Shown: positions 1 through 7,362 of the stretch, piece by piece
Layout: each line of letters starts with the position of its first letter
Position numbering within the stretch: position 1 is the first letter of the stretch
Assembly (NCBI RefSeq): GCF_003947455.1
Contig: NZ_QHJH01000046.1
Location: forward strand, 1-44,886
DNA from: Streptomyces sp. WAC 04229
GTDB lineage: Bacteria; Actinomycetota; Actinomycetes; Streptomycetales; Streptomycetaceae
DNA length: 44,886 bases
Reading direction: 5' to 3'
Notes under the pieces: model-generated
The model's input: the letters and a program-made list of their open reading frames with translations, nothing else
Told to the model about the DNA's origin: nothing
Database searches by the model: none
Translations under genes and position numbers: made by a program

Positions 1-16
1 GTGCGGGGGCGGTCAT
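1..16 (-). CDS. 5' end of plasmid-like membrane protein gene, runs off the left edge
   Basis: An ATG on the minus strand (14-16) overlaps the stop of the upstream gene as ATGA. It has a GGAG Shine-Dalgarno seven bases before it. Only the codons for MTAPA are visible before the window ends. The right-hand window end holds an open minus-strand frame that lacks its own start (44374-44886). Joining the two ends with one shared base gives an uninterrupted protein beginning MTAPAPAAQPNPNAV. I read this as the start of that gene in a circularly permuted genome. The start signals are seen directly; the join is inference. Confidence 0.6.
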
Positions 17-171
17 CGGGTGGCTCCGGCGAGGGCGGGAACGGGCGTGGGGGCGGCGGGTTCGAGGGTGTTGGGGTTGATGAGTCCGCGGGCCCACTGG
101 TCGAGCCAGGTGCGTTCGTCGGCTTCGGCGAGGGCGTGCAGGCCGTCGGACCAGTCGGGGGTGTGGGCCAT
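13..171 (-). CDS. small hypothetical protein (52 aa)
   Basis: The start is the ATG at 171, chosen because GGAG lies seven bases upstream. The product begins MAHTPDWSDGLHAL and is acidic, with tryptophans in a likely amphipathic helix; it has no membrane segment. Its stop overlaps the ATG of the next gene (14-16) as ATGA, so the two are probably translated together. It sits between the AraC-type regulator and the membrane protein that leads into the terminase genes. I do not recognise the family. Confidence 0.55.
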   Translation of the reverse strand: MAHTPDWSDGLHALAEADERTWLDQWARGLINPNTLEPAAPTPVPALAGATR

Positions 172-241
172 GGGCGGTCTCCGTTCGTGCGGTGTTGATC
201 GCTGCAACGGTGCCGCAGAATCCGGCGGGTGTTCCCCTGGC

Positions 242-610
242 TCAGGCTGACTGCTGATCTTTGGAGCGGTGGGTTCGCCAGGCAGAGGGTGTACCGCCCA
301 TCAGCCGACGCCAGTGGTAGCGGAACAGCGACTCACCGTGGAAGCCGGAGCGGCGTGCGACGGCCCTGATGGGCAAGTTGGTGGTCTCAAGAAGGTGCTT
401 GGCAAGGTCTATGCGCCTGGCTATCAGCCACTCCAGGGGTGCGGAGCCTGTGACCGCGTGGAAGTGGCGCTGGAAGGTCTTCCGGCTGACGTGGGCACGG
501 ATGGCGAGGTCTTCGACGTTGAACTTCTGGTCGAGGTGGTCTTCTGTCCAGCGGATGGCTTCGATGACGCCCTGCCTGGAGCGGCTGGCCGGCTGGGGGT
601 GTTCGGTCAA
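242..610 (-). CDS. AraC-family DNA-binding protein (HTH domain only)
   Basis: This 122-residue protein is essentially one AraC/XylS C-terminal DNA-binding domain. The first helix-turn-helix is around residues 30-55 (FNVEDLAIRAHVSRKTFQRHF) and the second around 80-105 (IRAVARRSGFHGESLFRYHW), followed by the family-typical GTPSAWR. There is no room for the usual ligand-binding or GATase-like N-terminal domain of GlxA-type relatives, so any effector must come from elsewhere or be absent. The start is a TTG at 610 with GGAG seven bases before it. It lies just after the DciA-like gene and before the genes leading into the late operon, so I infer a role in timing late transcription. Family assignment is firm; the role is inference. 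Confidence 0.85.
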   Translation of the reverse strand: MTEHPQPASRSRQGVIEAIRWTEDHLDQKFNVEDLAIRAHVSRKTFQRHFHAVTGSAPLEWLIARRIDLAKHLLETTNLPIRAVARRSGFHGESLFRYHWRRLMGGTPSAWRTHRSKDQQSA

Positions 611-628
611 TGCGTGCTCCGTGTCTTG

Positions 629-1414
629 TCAGGCGGCGTCGAAGGCTTTGCGGGGCATGGTGCCACCCGCCTTCTCGTGGCGGGCTCGGGCGATGGCGGC
701 CTGGCGGGATGCGTCGTTGTCGCGGGCCTGGGCGGTCTCGAGGCGGTCGACCTCCCACACTGCGTCCCGGTGCTCGCTCTCGGGCTGCCGGTTGGCGCGG
801 AGGGCGGCTATCTGCCGTTGGCGTGCTTCCTCGAGGTACGGGTTGACCGGAGGCGGTGCGGGACGGTTGTCGAGGGCGGCGGCGAGGGCCTGCCGGTAGC
901 CGGTCGAGGCGGTCTCACGGGTCCGGACCGGCGCCGGCTGCTGGGGCTTCTCCGGTTCGGGAGCGCCCTCGCTGTGCGCCGGCGCGGCCGCTCCCGGGGC
1001 GAGGATCTTCAGCGCGCGGACGCTGCTGCCGGTAGGGGTCTGCTGGATGCGGGTGAGGATCTGCGGCTGGCGGAGGCGGAGCTGGGCGCCGTAGGCGTCG
1101 GAGGCGGGCCGCAGGTGGAGGGTGCCGGTGTCGTGCTCGAAGCGGACGGCGGCGACTTTGTCGGCGAGTTCGGGGGCGATCGAGGGCCACTGGTCGAGGA
1201 TGCTGCCGCCGGTCTCGGGGGGCTGCCAGGCGCGTTCGGTCATCATGCGGGTGATGGCGGCGCCGAGTCCCATGGGGTCGCCGGGCCGGCGGCTGGAGCT
1301 GCTGGTGGTGGTGCGGCGTTTCCGCTGGGGTTGGGTGGGCCGGGTTTTGGCGTCGGCTCGGGCGGCGGCGAGGGCGGCGCGGGCGAGGTCGATCCCGGAC
1401 GGCTGCTGGCTCAT
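629..1414 (-). CDS. DciA/DUF721-like helicase-loader protein
   Basis: The 261-residue product has a DUF721/DciA-like segment at about residues 48-145: 'GLGAAITRMM', then 'ILDQWPSIAPELADKVAAVRFEHDTG', then beta-strand-rich 'LHLRPASDAYGAQLRLRQPQ' and 'VRALKILAP'. A proline-rich linker and a charged helical C-terminus follow. DciA proteins recruit or load the replicative helicase DnaB in bacteria lacking DnaC. The start ATG at 1414 overlaps the stop of the upstream replication-initiator-like gene as ATGA, so the two are translationally coupled. With no phage helicase or primase in the genome, I infer that the pair diverts the host DnaB. The C-terminal half is unrecognised. Confidence 0.75.
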   Translation of the reverse strand: MSQQPSGIDLARAALAAARADAKTRPTQPQRKRRTTTSSSSRRPGDPMGLGAAITRMMTERAWQPPETGGSILDQWPSIAPELADKVAAVRFEHDTGTLHLRPASDAYGAQLRLRQPQILTRIQQTPTGSSVRALKILAPGAAAPAHSEGAPEPEKPQQPAPVRTRETASTGYRQALAAALDNRPAPPPVNPYLEEARQRQIAALRANRQPESEHRDAVWEVDRLETAQARDNDASRQAAIARARHEKAGGTMPRKAFDAA

Positions 1415-2661
1415 GCGGGGCTCCCGTTGAGGAAGGCGAGGATGTCGGCTTCGGCGTCCCACGTGTCGACGGCGCCGGTGGAGAGGTCGTCGAGGCCGCG
1501 GGCCTGGCACTGCTTCTGGTAGCGGGCGAGGCCCTGCCTGTTGGCGGCCATCACGTCGATTCGGGTGCTGATGCGGGCCTGGAAGGCGCCCTGGGCAGGG
1601 TTCTCCAGCTCGTACCGGTCGGCAGCAGCCTGTACGGCCTGGGCTTCCTGCTGCTGCTCCTGGACGGCGGCGAGACTGGCCTTGATGAACGCGACCGGGT
1701 TGGTGGGCTTCCACCGCATGCCGTGGCACCAGCCGTTGAGGTCGGCGGAGATCTCGTAGGCGTCCTTGCCGCGGTCGGTCCAGGCTCGGAGGACGAACTC
1801 CAGCTGCCGAAGGGGCGCTGCCTGCGTCCAGTTGACCATCGCCCGGACCAGGCGGGTCGTGTTGCCAGCCTTCTGGACATCAGCCGCGGTACGGCGTCGG
1901 CCGTTGATGCTGGTGCTCTGGTGGGGGATTCGCGGTTTCGGCTGCCGAGCCTGCGAGGTGTAGTTATAACCCTCTACTACCTGTACCTGACTCTCTTCTC
2001 TAAGCCAGGTAAGGGAAGGGGGCTCAAGGCCCTCGAGACCGGGGTTTTCCACAGGCGGGTTATCCACAGGCTCAGAGCGGGTCTGGGCGGGGATGACGGG
2101 GGTCTGCTGGTCGCGCTGGTCGATGACGATGCGGGCCTGGTAGCCGGCGCCGATGATGGTGTGGCCCATGGCGTGGTCGTAGGCGGCGGGGATGACGGCG
2201 GCGTAGATGGTGGCGGTGGCGGCGTAGCCCTTGAGCCCCATCGCGCGGCGGATGTTCACGCGGGTGCCGTGCTGGACCCAGGCGAGCGCGCCGAGCTCGC
2301 GGAGGTAGCCGACGTGCCGCTTGATGGAGGCGCGGGAGATGCCGAGCCGTGCGGCCATCTCATCGAGGCAGTAGCGGACGTGCCCCGTGTCGTAGTCCAT
2401 GCGGGCTGCGAGGTCTTCGGTGATGCGGAGGGTGGTGTGGTTGGCCTTGGGGTGGAGGCCTGCGCTGATGAGCCAGGTGACGGCCTGGAGCCACTTCCTC
2501 GGCCCGCTGCGGCGGGAGGTGGTGTGGTCGATGTGCTGGCTCGCGGTGCCGTGCACGAGGGGGTGCGGGGGGCACTGGGTGTCGCCCGTGTGGGGGGATG
2601 TTCCTCGCGAAACGGGCGCCGGGGAAGCGCCAAGCTGACAAGAAGGGGTGCGCTGAGGCAC
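1411..2661 (-). CDS. winged-helix replication-initiator-like protein
   Basis: This 416-residue protein has a winged helix at about residues 88-135 (YCLDEMAARLGISRASIKRH, then YLRELGALAWVQHG with a beta-wing). A region rich in alanine and tyrosine follows, then a linker with many Pro and Gln, and a helical C-terminus. The architecture resembles Rep-type proteins of Streptomyces plasmids and phages, and it is coupled by ATGA to the DciA-like gene, which supports a replication role. I chose the GTG at 2661 because GGAG lies six or seven bases before it. The frame continues open upstream to 2856, but through a stem-loop-rich leader with no better start. Rep function is inference; a pure transcription regulator is the alternative. 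Confidence 0.7.
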   Translation of the reverse strand: MPQRTPSCQLGASPAPVSRGTSPHTGDTQCPPHPLVHGTASQHIDHTTSRRSGPRKWLQAVTWLISAGLHPKANHTTLRITEDLAARMDYDTGHVRYCLDEMAARLGISRASIKRHVGYLRELGALAWVQHGTRVNIRRAMGLKGYAATATIYAAVIPAAYDHAMGHTIIGAGYQARIVIDQRDQQTPVIPAQTRSEPVDNPPVENPGLEGLEPPSLTWLREESQVQVVEGYNYTSQARQPKPRIPHQSTSINGRRRTAADVQKAGNTTRLVRAMVNWTQAAPLRQLEFVLRAWTDRGKDAYEISADLNGWCHGMRWKPTNPVAFIKASLAAVQEQQQEAQAVQAAADRYELENPAQGAFQARISTRIDVMAANRQGLARYQKQCQARGLDDLSTGAVDTWDAEADILAFLNGSPA

Positions 2662-2880
2662 TATGGTCTCCGTACTGCTGAGGTACGACGAAGGCCCGGT
2701 TGGGACTTCGGATGGTTCGGAGAGAACCTGTTGGACGCTCCGGGAGACCGGAGCCTTAGCTCGAAGCGCCAACTTCGAGCCGTGGAATGAAGGCCGCGCG
2801 CGGTGCGCCAACACCAGCGGCCAGGCGGTAGAGGATGAGCCCCCGCCAAGGGGCACAAGGACCTCCCGCCGCAGCGATCG
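2662..2880 (-). promoter_or_regulatory. structured leader upstream of the rep-like gene (four hairpins)
   Basis: The 219 bases upstream of the rep-like start contain four consecutive short perfect stem-loops. They are CGTAC/GTACG at 2671-2687, GGTTC/GAACC at 2714-2728, GCTCCGG/CCGGAGC at 2737-2754 and GCTCGAAG/CTTCGAGC at 2759-2780. The region carries no convincing gene. It may be a riboregulatory 5' UTR for rep, an antisense-RNA target, or part of a replication origin. The repeats are seen directly; the function is inferred. Confidence 0.55.
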
Positions 2881-3267
2881 CTACGTCACTTGATCTCCCT
2901 CAATGGGCGGGGTCTGGTCGATCCGCTTAACGATGTTGAAGCGGACCGGGTGCGGGAGACCGGAAGCCCCCGACAGCTCCGTGTCGAAGTACATGCCGTG
3001 CAGGAGTTCGGCCAGCATCCTCTCCACGTTGTGCGGGGCGTACCAGCCAGTGAGCTGGGCCTCGGACAGGCTCGTGCGCAGACGAACAGTGCGCGCCGTG
3101 AAGGTCAGCGAGGTGCCACGAGGGAAGAAGACTTGGATGCTGCGCTTCGCCCTCTCGGGCTCAAGGTGCCATGCCTGCCGCTGCGCGGGGATGCGAGGCT
3201 TCGGCCGGGGGCAAGAGACGGTGACTTCCCAGACGCGGGCGCTGGCCGCACCGCCCTGGGCGGTCAT
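2881..3267 (-). CDS. hypothetical protein (128 aa)
   Basis: The frame runs from ATG 3267 to a stop at 2881. The start overlaps the stop of the upstream frame as ATGA; no strong Shine-Dalgarno precedes it, so translation probably depends on coupling. An in-frame GTG at 3336 would lengthen it by 23 residues. The protein looks folded and soluble: beta-rich N-terminus ('VWEVTVSCPRPKPRIPAQ'), then 'SLTFTARTVRLRTSLSEAQ', and a C-terminal helix 'NVERMLAELLHGMYF'. I do not recognise the family. It ends just before the structured leader of the rep-like gene. Confidence 0.55.
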   Translation of the reverse strand: MTAQGGAASARVWEVTVSCPRPKPRIPAQRQAWHLEPERAKRSIQVFFPRGTSLTFTARTVRLRTSLSEAQLTGWYAPHNVERMLAELLHGMYFDTELSGASGLPHPVRFNIVKRIDQTPPIEGDQVT

Positions 3268-3551
3268 GCGACTGCGGGGGTAGTGGGGACAGGGCCCGGC
3301 TGCGTCGGCGGTGTGATCTTCACGCCGGATACGCACAAACTTCGGGGTGACCTGTCTGAGGGGGATAGACCCCGGGTACTCTTAGCCATCGTCGGCACCT
3401 TCAGTAGCTGGTTGAGTGTCGGCCCGGCCCCTGTACCGGATGTTGCGAGCATCCGGACCACTACGGGGGCCGTTCCTATTGTCTTGTGGTCAGCGACCGA
3501 ACCTGACCGGTCGTCTGACGTGTACCACATGCTACCCGTTGAGCCTGCCAT
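3264..3551 (-). CDS. small hypothetical protein (95 aa)
   Basis: The start ATG at 3551 has a full AAGGAG nine bases upstream, the main argument that this frame is used. A shorter alternative starts at ATG 3389 (41 residues, GAAGG eight bases upstream). The product is low in hydrophobic residues and rich in Ser, Thr, Gly and Pro, with no recognisable domain, and its codon bias is weaker than that of its neighbours. The stop overlaps the next start as ATGA. It may be a small regulatory or leader protein; it could also be a spurious frame in a promoter region. Confidence 0.45.
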   Translation of the reverse strand: MAGSTGSMWYTSDDRSGSVADHKTIGTAPVVVRMLATSGTGAGPTLNQLLKVPTMAKSTRGLSPSDRSPRSLCVSGVKITPPTQPGPVPTTPAVA

Positions 3552-3612
3552 CTGTCCCAGCTCCTTCCCCCGTGTCCCTAATCCCACTTGTCACACCGCA
3601 CATGACGGGCTA

Positions 3613-4038
3613 TCAGTGCCCGTGCTCTGTCTCGCCGTCCGCCGGATGCGGCGGTGCCTCCGGAGCCACCAGACGTCGCGACCGCGCCACACTCCCGGCC
3701 ATCGCATGGAAGCCCGCCTTCGCGAACACGCCCGCCAGGCGGTCCAACTGATCCCGGAACATGCGCGGCGCCGCCGACACCCGCCCCGCGTGGAAGCCGA
3801 CCGCCAACGCCCGATCCCACACCGCCTGGATCAGCACCGGATCCGCGTCCGGCCACAAGTCCCGGGCCAGCTTGTCCGGACGGCCCACCGTCTCCAGCTG
3901 GGCGTTCGCGATCAGCCCCGCCAGGAACTCCCCCGACGACATGGCGCGGCCGCACAGCACCGCATCGTTGCGCATCGTCTCGAACCCCGCGTCATCGCCG
4001 GAGGCGGACGGGACAGGGGCAGGGGTCGTCTCGGTCAT
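3613..4038 (-). CDS. hypothetical protein (141 aa) next to the WhiB-like gene
   Basis: The ATG at 4038 overlaps the end of the WhiB-like gene as ATGA. The middle is helical and well packed: 'SGEFLAGLIANAQLETVGRP', 'LIQAVWDRALAVGFHAGR', 'FRDQLDRLAGVFAKAGFHAMAG'. The ends are disordered-looking, with a Pro/Glu/His-rich tail. There is no membrane segment or metal site. Coupling suggests it acts with, or is made in fixed ratio to, the WhiB-like protein. The family is not recognised. Confidence 0.75.
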   Translation of the reverse strand: MTETTPAPVPSASGDDAGFETMRNDAVLCGRAMSSGEFLAGLIANAQLETVGRPDKLARDLWPDADPVLIQAVWDRALAVGFHAGRVSAAPRMFRDQLDRLAGVFAKAGFHAMAGSVARSRRLVAPEAPPHPADGETEHGH

Positions 4039-4895
4039 GCTGCGGCCTCCATCGGCTCAGAAGGGAAAAGATCACGCACATCGGCCAGGCCATCCAGCTC
4101 GGCCACATCCAGGTCCACCTGACCCGCCACCGACACAAACCGCGCCCGCAACGGCCGCCGCCGGAAACCCCGACCCACCCGACGCCCCGAACGCCGCCGG
4201 AACTCAGACCGCTTCGTCGGCCACAGCAACAGCTGCCCGCCAACCTCCAGCAGCACATCCTCCACACCCACCGGAACCGCCGGCACCGACCCGTCATCCG
4301 GCACCACCGTCACACCGTCCAGCAGGCCCCGCTCCCGGGCCGCCTCCAGCACCCGCATCCGCGACACCGACTTCGGCAACCCCAACAGCCGCGTCACCTG
4401 AGACCGCTGCCAGTTCGCCGTCCGCACATCCGGCAACCCCGCAGCCTCCGCCACCTCCACCGGCCGCCAGAACTGCGCCAAAGCCCGCAACAGGGCCCGC
4501 TTCTGCGGGGTCTGCAACAGCCGGTCCGGGGCCGCGACCAGCTCGTGCTGCCGCTTGATGAACGCCCGATGCCGCTCCAGAGCCGTCCTGCCGCCCCAGA
4601 TACCGTCCGGTTCCGCCAGGCGCGGTGTGCCGGCCTCTCGGACGACGGAGTTCGCGTACGAGTCGCAGGCCACCATCACCGGGCAGTTCAGGCACACCTC
4701 CACTGCCGCCGCCTGCCGGGCCTCCCGCACCCGCTGCGGCTCCGACCCGTCCCGGTCATCCCCATGCCAGGCGTCCAGCGACAGCGACGTATTGCCCGCC
4801 GCACGGCCACGCTCCACCTGATCCTCCGCACACCCGCGGTACCTGTAGTGCGGGTGGTCCTCCCACGCCTGCCTCAAAGCACTCGAAGACGTCAC
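4035..4895 (-). CDS. WhiB-family iron-sulfur regulator with a long C-terminal extension
   Basis: The N-terminal 110 residues carry the WhiB signature. Four cysteines at 22, 68, 71 and 77 (RGCAED, then CLNCPVMVAC) would hold a 4Fe-4S cluster, and the GIWGG turn is at 98-102 followed by basic 'RTALERHRAFIKRQ'. WhiB proteins bind sigma factors and DNA and respond to redox or NO; phage versions such as TM4 WhiB interfere with host WhiB2. This one is 286 residues, against about 80-130 for most WhiBs. The extra 180 residues include an HTH-like stretch ('VEVAEAAGLPDV...RSQVTRLLGLP') and a basic, arginine-rich segment near 230-250. The stop/start with the upstream membrane protein overlaps as ATGA. 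Confidence 0.88.
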   Translation of the reverse strand: MTSSSALRQAWEDHPHYRYRGCAEDQVERGRAAGNTSLSLDAWHGDDRDGSEPQRVREARQAAAVEVCLNCPVMVACDSYANSVVREAGTPRLAEPDGIWGGRTALERHRAFIKRQHELVAAPDRLLQTPQKRALLRALAQFWRPVEVAEAAGLPDVRTANWQRSQVTRLLGLPKSVSRMRVLEAARERGLLDGVTVVPDDGSVPAVPVGVEDVLLEVGGQLLLWPTKRSEFRRRSGRRVGRGFRRRPLRARFVSVAGQVDLDVAELDGLADVRDLFPSEPMEAAA

Positions 4896-5203
4896 AGCAC
4901 TCCTCCCTCCGAAGACGGATCAATCCCGGACGGGGCCGACGCCCACGCCTCATCCACCACCGAGCCGGCAGCCACCACGACCGCCGACGCCGCCAACTCC
5001 GTGTCCAGGCGCCGTCGGAACCCATCCAGCTGCGCCCGCAGCGCCGCACCGTCCCGGTGCGCGCAGCCGGCCATCAGCTCCGCCGACACCGCCCGACACC
5101 TGAGCCGCGCCTCCCGACGCCGCACAGCAACCACGCCAAAGGCGGCGGCCGCCGCAGCAAGCGCCACGACGGCCGACACGCACAAACAAGCTCGAGCACC
5201 CAA
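4892..5203 (-). CDS. small membrane protein with a cytoplasmic helical domain
   Basis: About 103 residues. One N-terminal hydrophobic segment ('CLCVSAVVALAAAAAAFGVVAV') is followed by a basic stop-transfer patch (RRREARLR) and a helical soluble part. I prefer the TTG at 5203, eight bases after a GGAGG; an in-frame TTG at 5218 would place the start upstream of that Shine-Dalgarno. The stop overlaps the WhiB-like start as ATGA. Single-span proteins of this kind are common in actinophage early regions; no function can be assigned. Confidence 0.65.
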   Translation of the reverse strand: MGARACLCVSAVVALAAAAAAFGVVAVRRREARLRCRAVSAELMAGCAHRDGAALRAQLDGFRRRLDTELAASAVVVAAGSVVDEAWASAPSGIDPSSEGGVL

Positions 5204-5254
5204 AGCGCTCACCTCCAAGAACAGGGGAAGGAACGGACAGAACAGGAACAGGGA

Positions 5255-5494
5255 TCAGGGGTGGTACAAGGAGTTCGTGCGGGCCGCGGCGATCTCCGCC
5301 GCCTCCCCCGCGTCCAGGGCCGCCTCATCCCGGGCGGCCTGTACCTCGTTCGGCAGCCGCCGCCAGGCGTCCATCTCCGCCTCCCACAGGCGGCGGTACG
5401 ACGACGGCCGGCGCCGCTCACGACGCGCCTCCCACCACCAGCCAGCCGCCGACACCACCAGCAGGCCCAGCAGCCACCACACGGAAACAGGCAT
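5255..5494 (-). CDS. small single-span membrane protein (79 aa)
   Basis: The ATG at 5494 is preceded by GGAGG at six bases, an excellent site. The product starts MPVSVWWLLGLLVVSAAGWWW (one membrane helix), then a strongly basic stretch (EARRERRR) and a charged amphipathic helix with acidic and alanine-rich repeats. The predicted topology is N-out or short N-in with a cytoplasmic tail. It resembles the neighbour at 4892 in layout but not in sequence. Function unknown. Confidence 0.7.
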   Translation of the reverse strand: MPVSVWWLLGLLVVSAAGWWWEARRERRRPSSYRRLWEAEMDAWRRLPNEVQAARDEAALDAGEAAEIAAARTNSLYHP

Positions 5495-5585
5495 GACGAA
5501 CCTCCAACCGGCAGCCGCCGGAACGGGATGGGTGAAGCAGACGCCCCAAGACGGGGACTTCAAGGAGGCGACGCCCCAGGTCAGA

Positions 5586-6446
5586 TCAAGCAGACTTCGG
5601 CAGGGGCACCATGGCGTTCCTAGCGCCAACAGGCGTCACCGCGAGCGACGATCGCCTGGCCAGGCGCTGCCGCCGCTTGGCCGCACTATGCGCCGACCGG
5701 CACGGCCCGCAATACGGGATACCCAGCACGTAGTGCGCCTGGTAGCCCTCCTCCGTACCGCACCGGCCGGTCCAGTCCGGAAACGCATCGGGATCATCGA
5801 TCGTGTCGTCATCCCACGCCCCCACCGGAGGCCAGCCCCGCTCAGCCGCATGCCTCCTGGCCCGGGTGACACCGGCAGCCGTCGCCCCAGCCTCTCCCGG
5901 ATCGACCCGCCACAGAGCGTCGTACATCGCTCGAACCTGCAACACCCGGCCGACCAGGACGTGCTCCCGGTTCAGCATCATGCTGAAGTTCCCCGGCCGC
6001 ATCGCTAGGTACTCAGCCAGATGCTGCTGAGGCCAGCCCATAGCAACCAGCGCCTGAACGCGGCGCCGCGTTCCCACAGGGCTCACCGGCGTGGAGGGCG
6101 CCAGGTTCTCCAGCACCGGCTCCACGGCCAGGACGGCGGCGGCCAGATCCGGCCGGACCCGCTCCTGCGGTCCACTGCCCCGATCCGACCGCCCAGACAG
6201 AATCGCCTGGAGGCTCCGTCGGGCCACGCCGGCCTGTGCCGCGATCGTGCGCAGGCCCATGGCGCAGGACTGGAGGTGGCGGAGGTGGATACGGACCGGT
6301 TCGGCGTCCACCCACGGCTGCCACGTGCCAGCCGTGATGGCCTTCGACCGGTTCTCGTCGTACTCGCTGCGGGCAAACCCGCAAATGTAGCAGCGGCATC
6401 CGTCCAAGCGGTAGCGGGCATAGCCGTGCTCCCGCTCGCCGGCCAT
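5586..6446 (-). CDS. double helix-turn-helix protein with zinc-binding-type cysteines
   Basis: The 286-residue protein begins with a cysteine cluster (C17, C19, C22 in GCRCYICGFARSEYD) and ends with another (WTGRCGTEEG...IPYCGPC, followed by basic residues). Between them are two HTH-like modules: 'GLRTIAAQAGVARRSLQAIL' around 64-85 and 'WPQQHLAEYLAMRPGNFSMM' around 138-158. This is a recurrent actinophage DNA-binding protein type of unknown target. The start ATG (6444-6446) overlaps the stop of the Rad52-like gene by one base (TGATG). Confidence 0.75.
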   Translation of the reverse strand: MAGEREHGYARYRLDGCRCYICGFARSEYDENRSKAITAGTWQPWVDAEPVRIHLRHLQSCAMGLRTIAAQAGVARRSLQAILSGRSDRGSGPQERVRPDLAAAVLAVEPVLENLAPSTPVSPVGTRRRVQALVAMGWPQQHLAEYLAMRPGNFSMMLNREHVLVGRVLQVRAMYDALWRVDPGEAGATAAGVTRARRHAAERGWPPVGAWDDDTIDDPDAFPDWTGRCGTEEGYQAHYVLGIPYCGPCRSAHSAAKRRQRLARRSSLAVTPVGARNAMVPLPKSA

Positions 6447-7273
6447 CAGGCGGCGCTCCTCTCCGTGTCGCCGCCCTGCGCGGCCTTCCCCTTGCCCACC
6501 TCAGCGATCTGCGCCAGGTACTCCTCAACCGCGCCATCCGCCCGAGCCGCCTGCCAGATACGGCGCACCGTGGCCGCATCCGGCGCCTCGTGCGCCTCAT
6601 GCAGGTAGTCCCGCCCCTGAGCCGCGGTCGGCTCCGCAACAGCCTCCGGGGAAGCGCTCGCAGCCTGCGGCTCCGGCTGCACCGGCGGGTCCTCCGGCTC
6701 CGGCGCCGGCGGCTCCACCGGCTTCCACTCCTGCGGCGGATGCGCAGCCGAGAAGTGCACCACCGGATCCGACGACCCGTTGTTGTACAGCGACAGACCG
6801 AACTGGTCCCCCAGGTTCACCGCACACCGCTTCAAGGCCTGCGACACCGCGGTCTTCATCGCCAGGTCGTGCGCATCACCGATGGACGGCTGGTTGATGG
6901 CGTCACCTGCGGCTGCGTCCTCGAAGTGCGTGATCTTCCGGCCGTCGGGGGTGTACAGCGTCAGACGAACCTGCGCTCGGTACACGATGGTCCACTTCGA
7001 CCGTTCACCGTTCTTCGTCTCCCGCTCGGAGACCAGGTCCAGGCTGACGGTGTCGATGGAGAACCCGCCGAACCCGAAGACACGGATGAGCTGCCGTCGG
7101 ACGTCCCACGCTTCGAGGTGGGCCATGCCGCGGAGCATGCGGACCCGGTTGGCGTGGATACCGCCGTGGAGCATCCGCAGCTGGTACGGGGAGAAACGTC
7201 CGGCCTGATTTTGGGTGTGCGAGGTGGGGCCCTCCGCCATCGTCCCGGCGGGGGCCTCAACGGCTTGCGCCAT
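6446..7273 (-). CDS. Rad52/Rad22-family single-strand annealing protein
   Basis: The 275-residue protein carries the Rad52 N-terminal DNA-binding core at about residues 25-165: 'RVFGFGGFSIDTVSLDLV', 'WTIVYRAQVRLTLYTPDG', 'HFEDAAAGDAINQPSIGDAHDLAMKTAVSQALKRCAVNLG', then 'QFGLSLYN'. This is the family-defining block in which helices follow the strand-rich ring fold. Such proteins anneal complementary single strands in phage recombination and replication. A Pro/Glu-rich linker and a helical C-terminus follow. The start at 7273 has AGGAG seven to eight bases upstream. No cognate exonuclease is visible nearby. Confidence 0.9.
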   Translation of the reverse strand: MAQAVEAPAGTMAEGPTSHTQNQAGRFSPYQLRMLHGGIHANRVRMLRGMAHLEAWDVRRQLIRVFGFGGFSIDTVSLDLVSERETKNGERSKWTIVYRAQVRLTLYTPDGRKITHFEDAAAGDAINQPSIGDAHDLAMKTAVSQALKRCAVNLGDQFGLSLYNNGSSDPVVHFSAAHPPQEWKPVEPPAPEPEDPPVQPEPQAASASPEAVAEPTAAQGRDYLHEAHEAPDAATVRRIWQAARADGAVEEYLAQIAEVGKGKAAQGGDTERSAA

Positions 7274-7362
7274 GAGGTCACTCCTATGAGGTTGTGCAGT
7301 GATGAGATACGGCAGGGTCCCGGCCCAGAAGTCGGCGTCCAGGCCGGCCACGCCCAGAAGTC

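Noticed and set aside
269..1522. 417-codon open frame on the plus strand
   Set aside because: Antisense shadow of the AraC-type, DciA-like and rep-like genes; Gly/Val/Arg-rich with no recognisable motif.
3654..6008. 784-codon open frame on the plus strand
   Set aside because: Pro/Arg/His-rich shadow of the WhiB-like operon, low complexity, no start signal.
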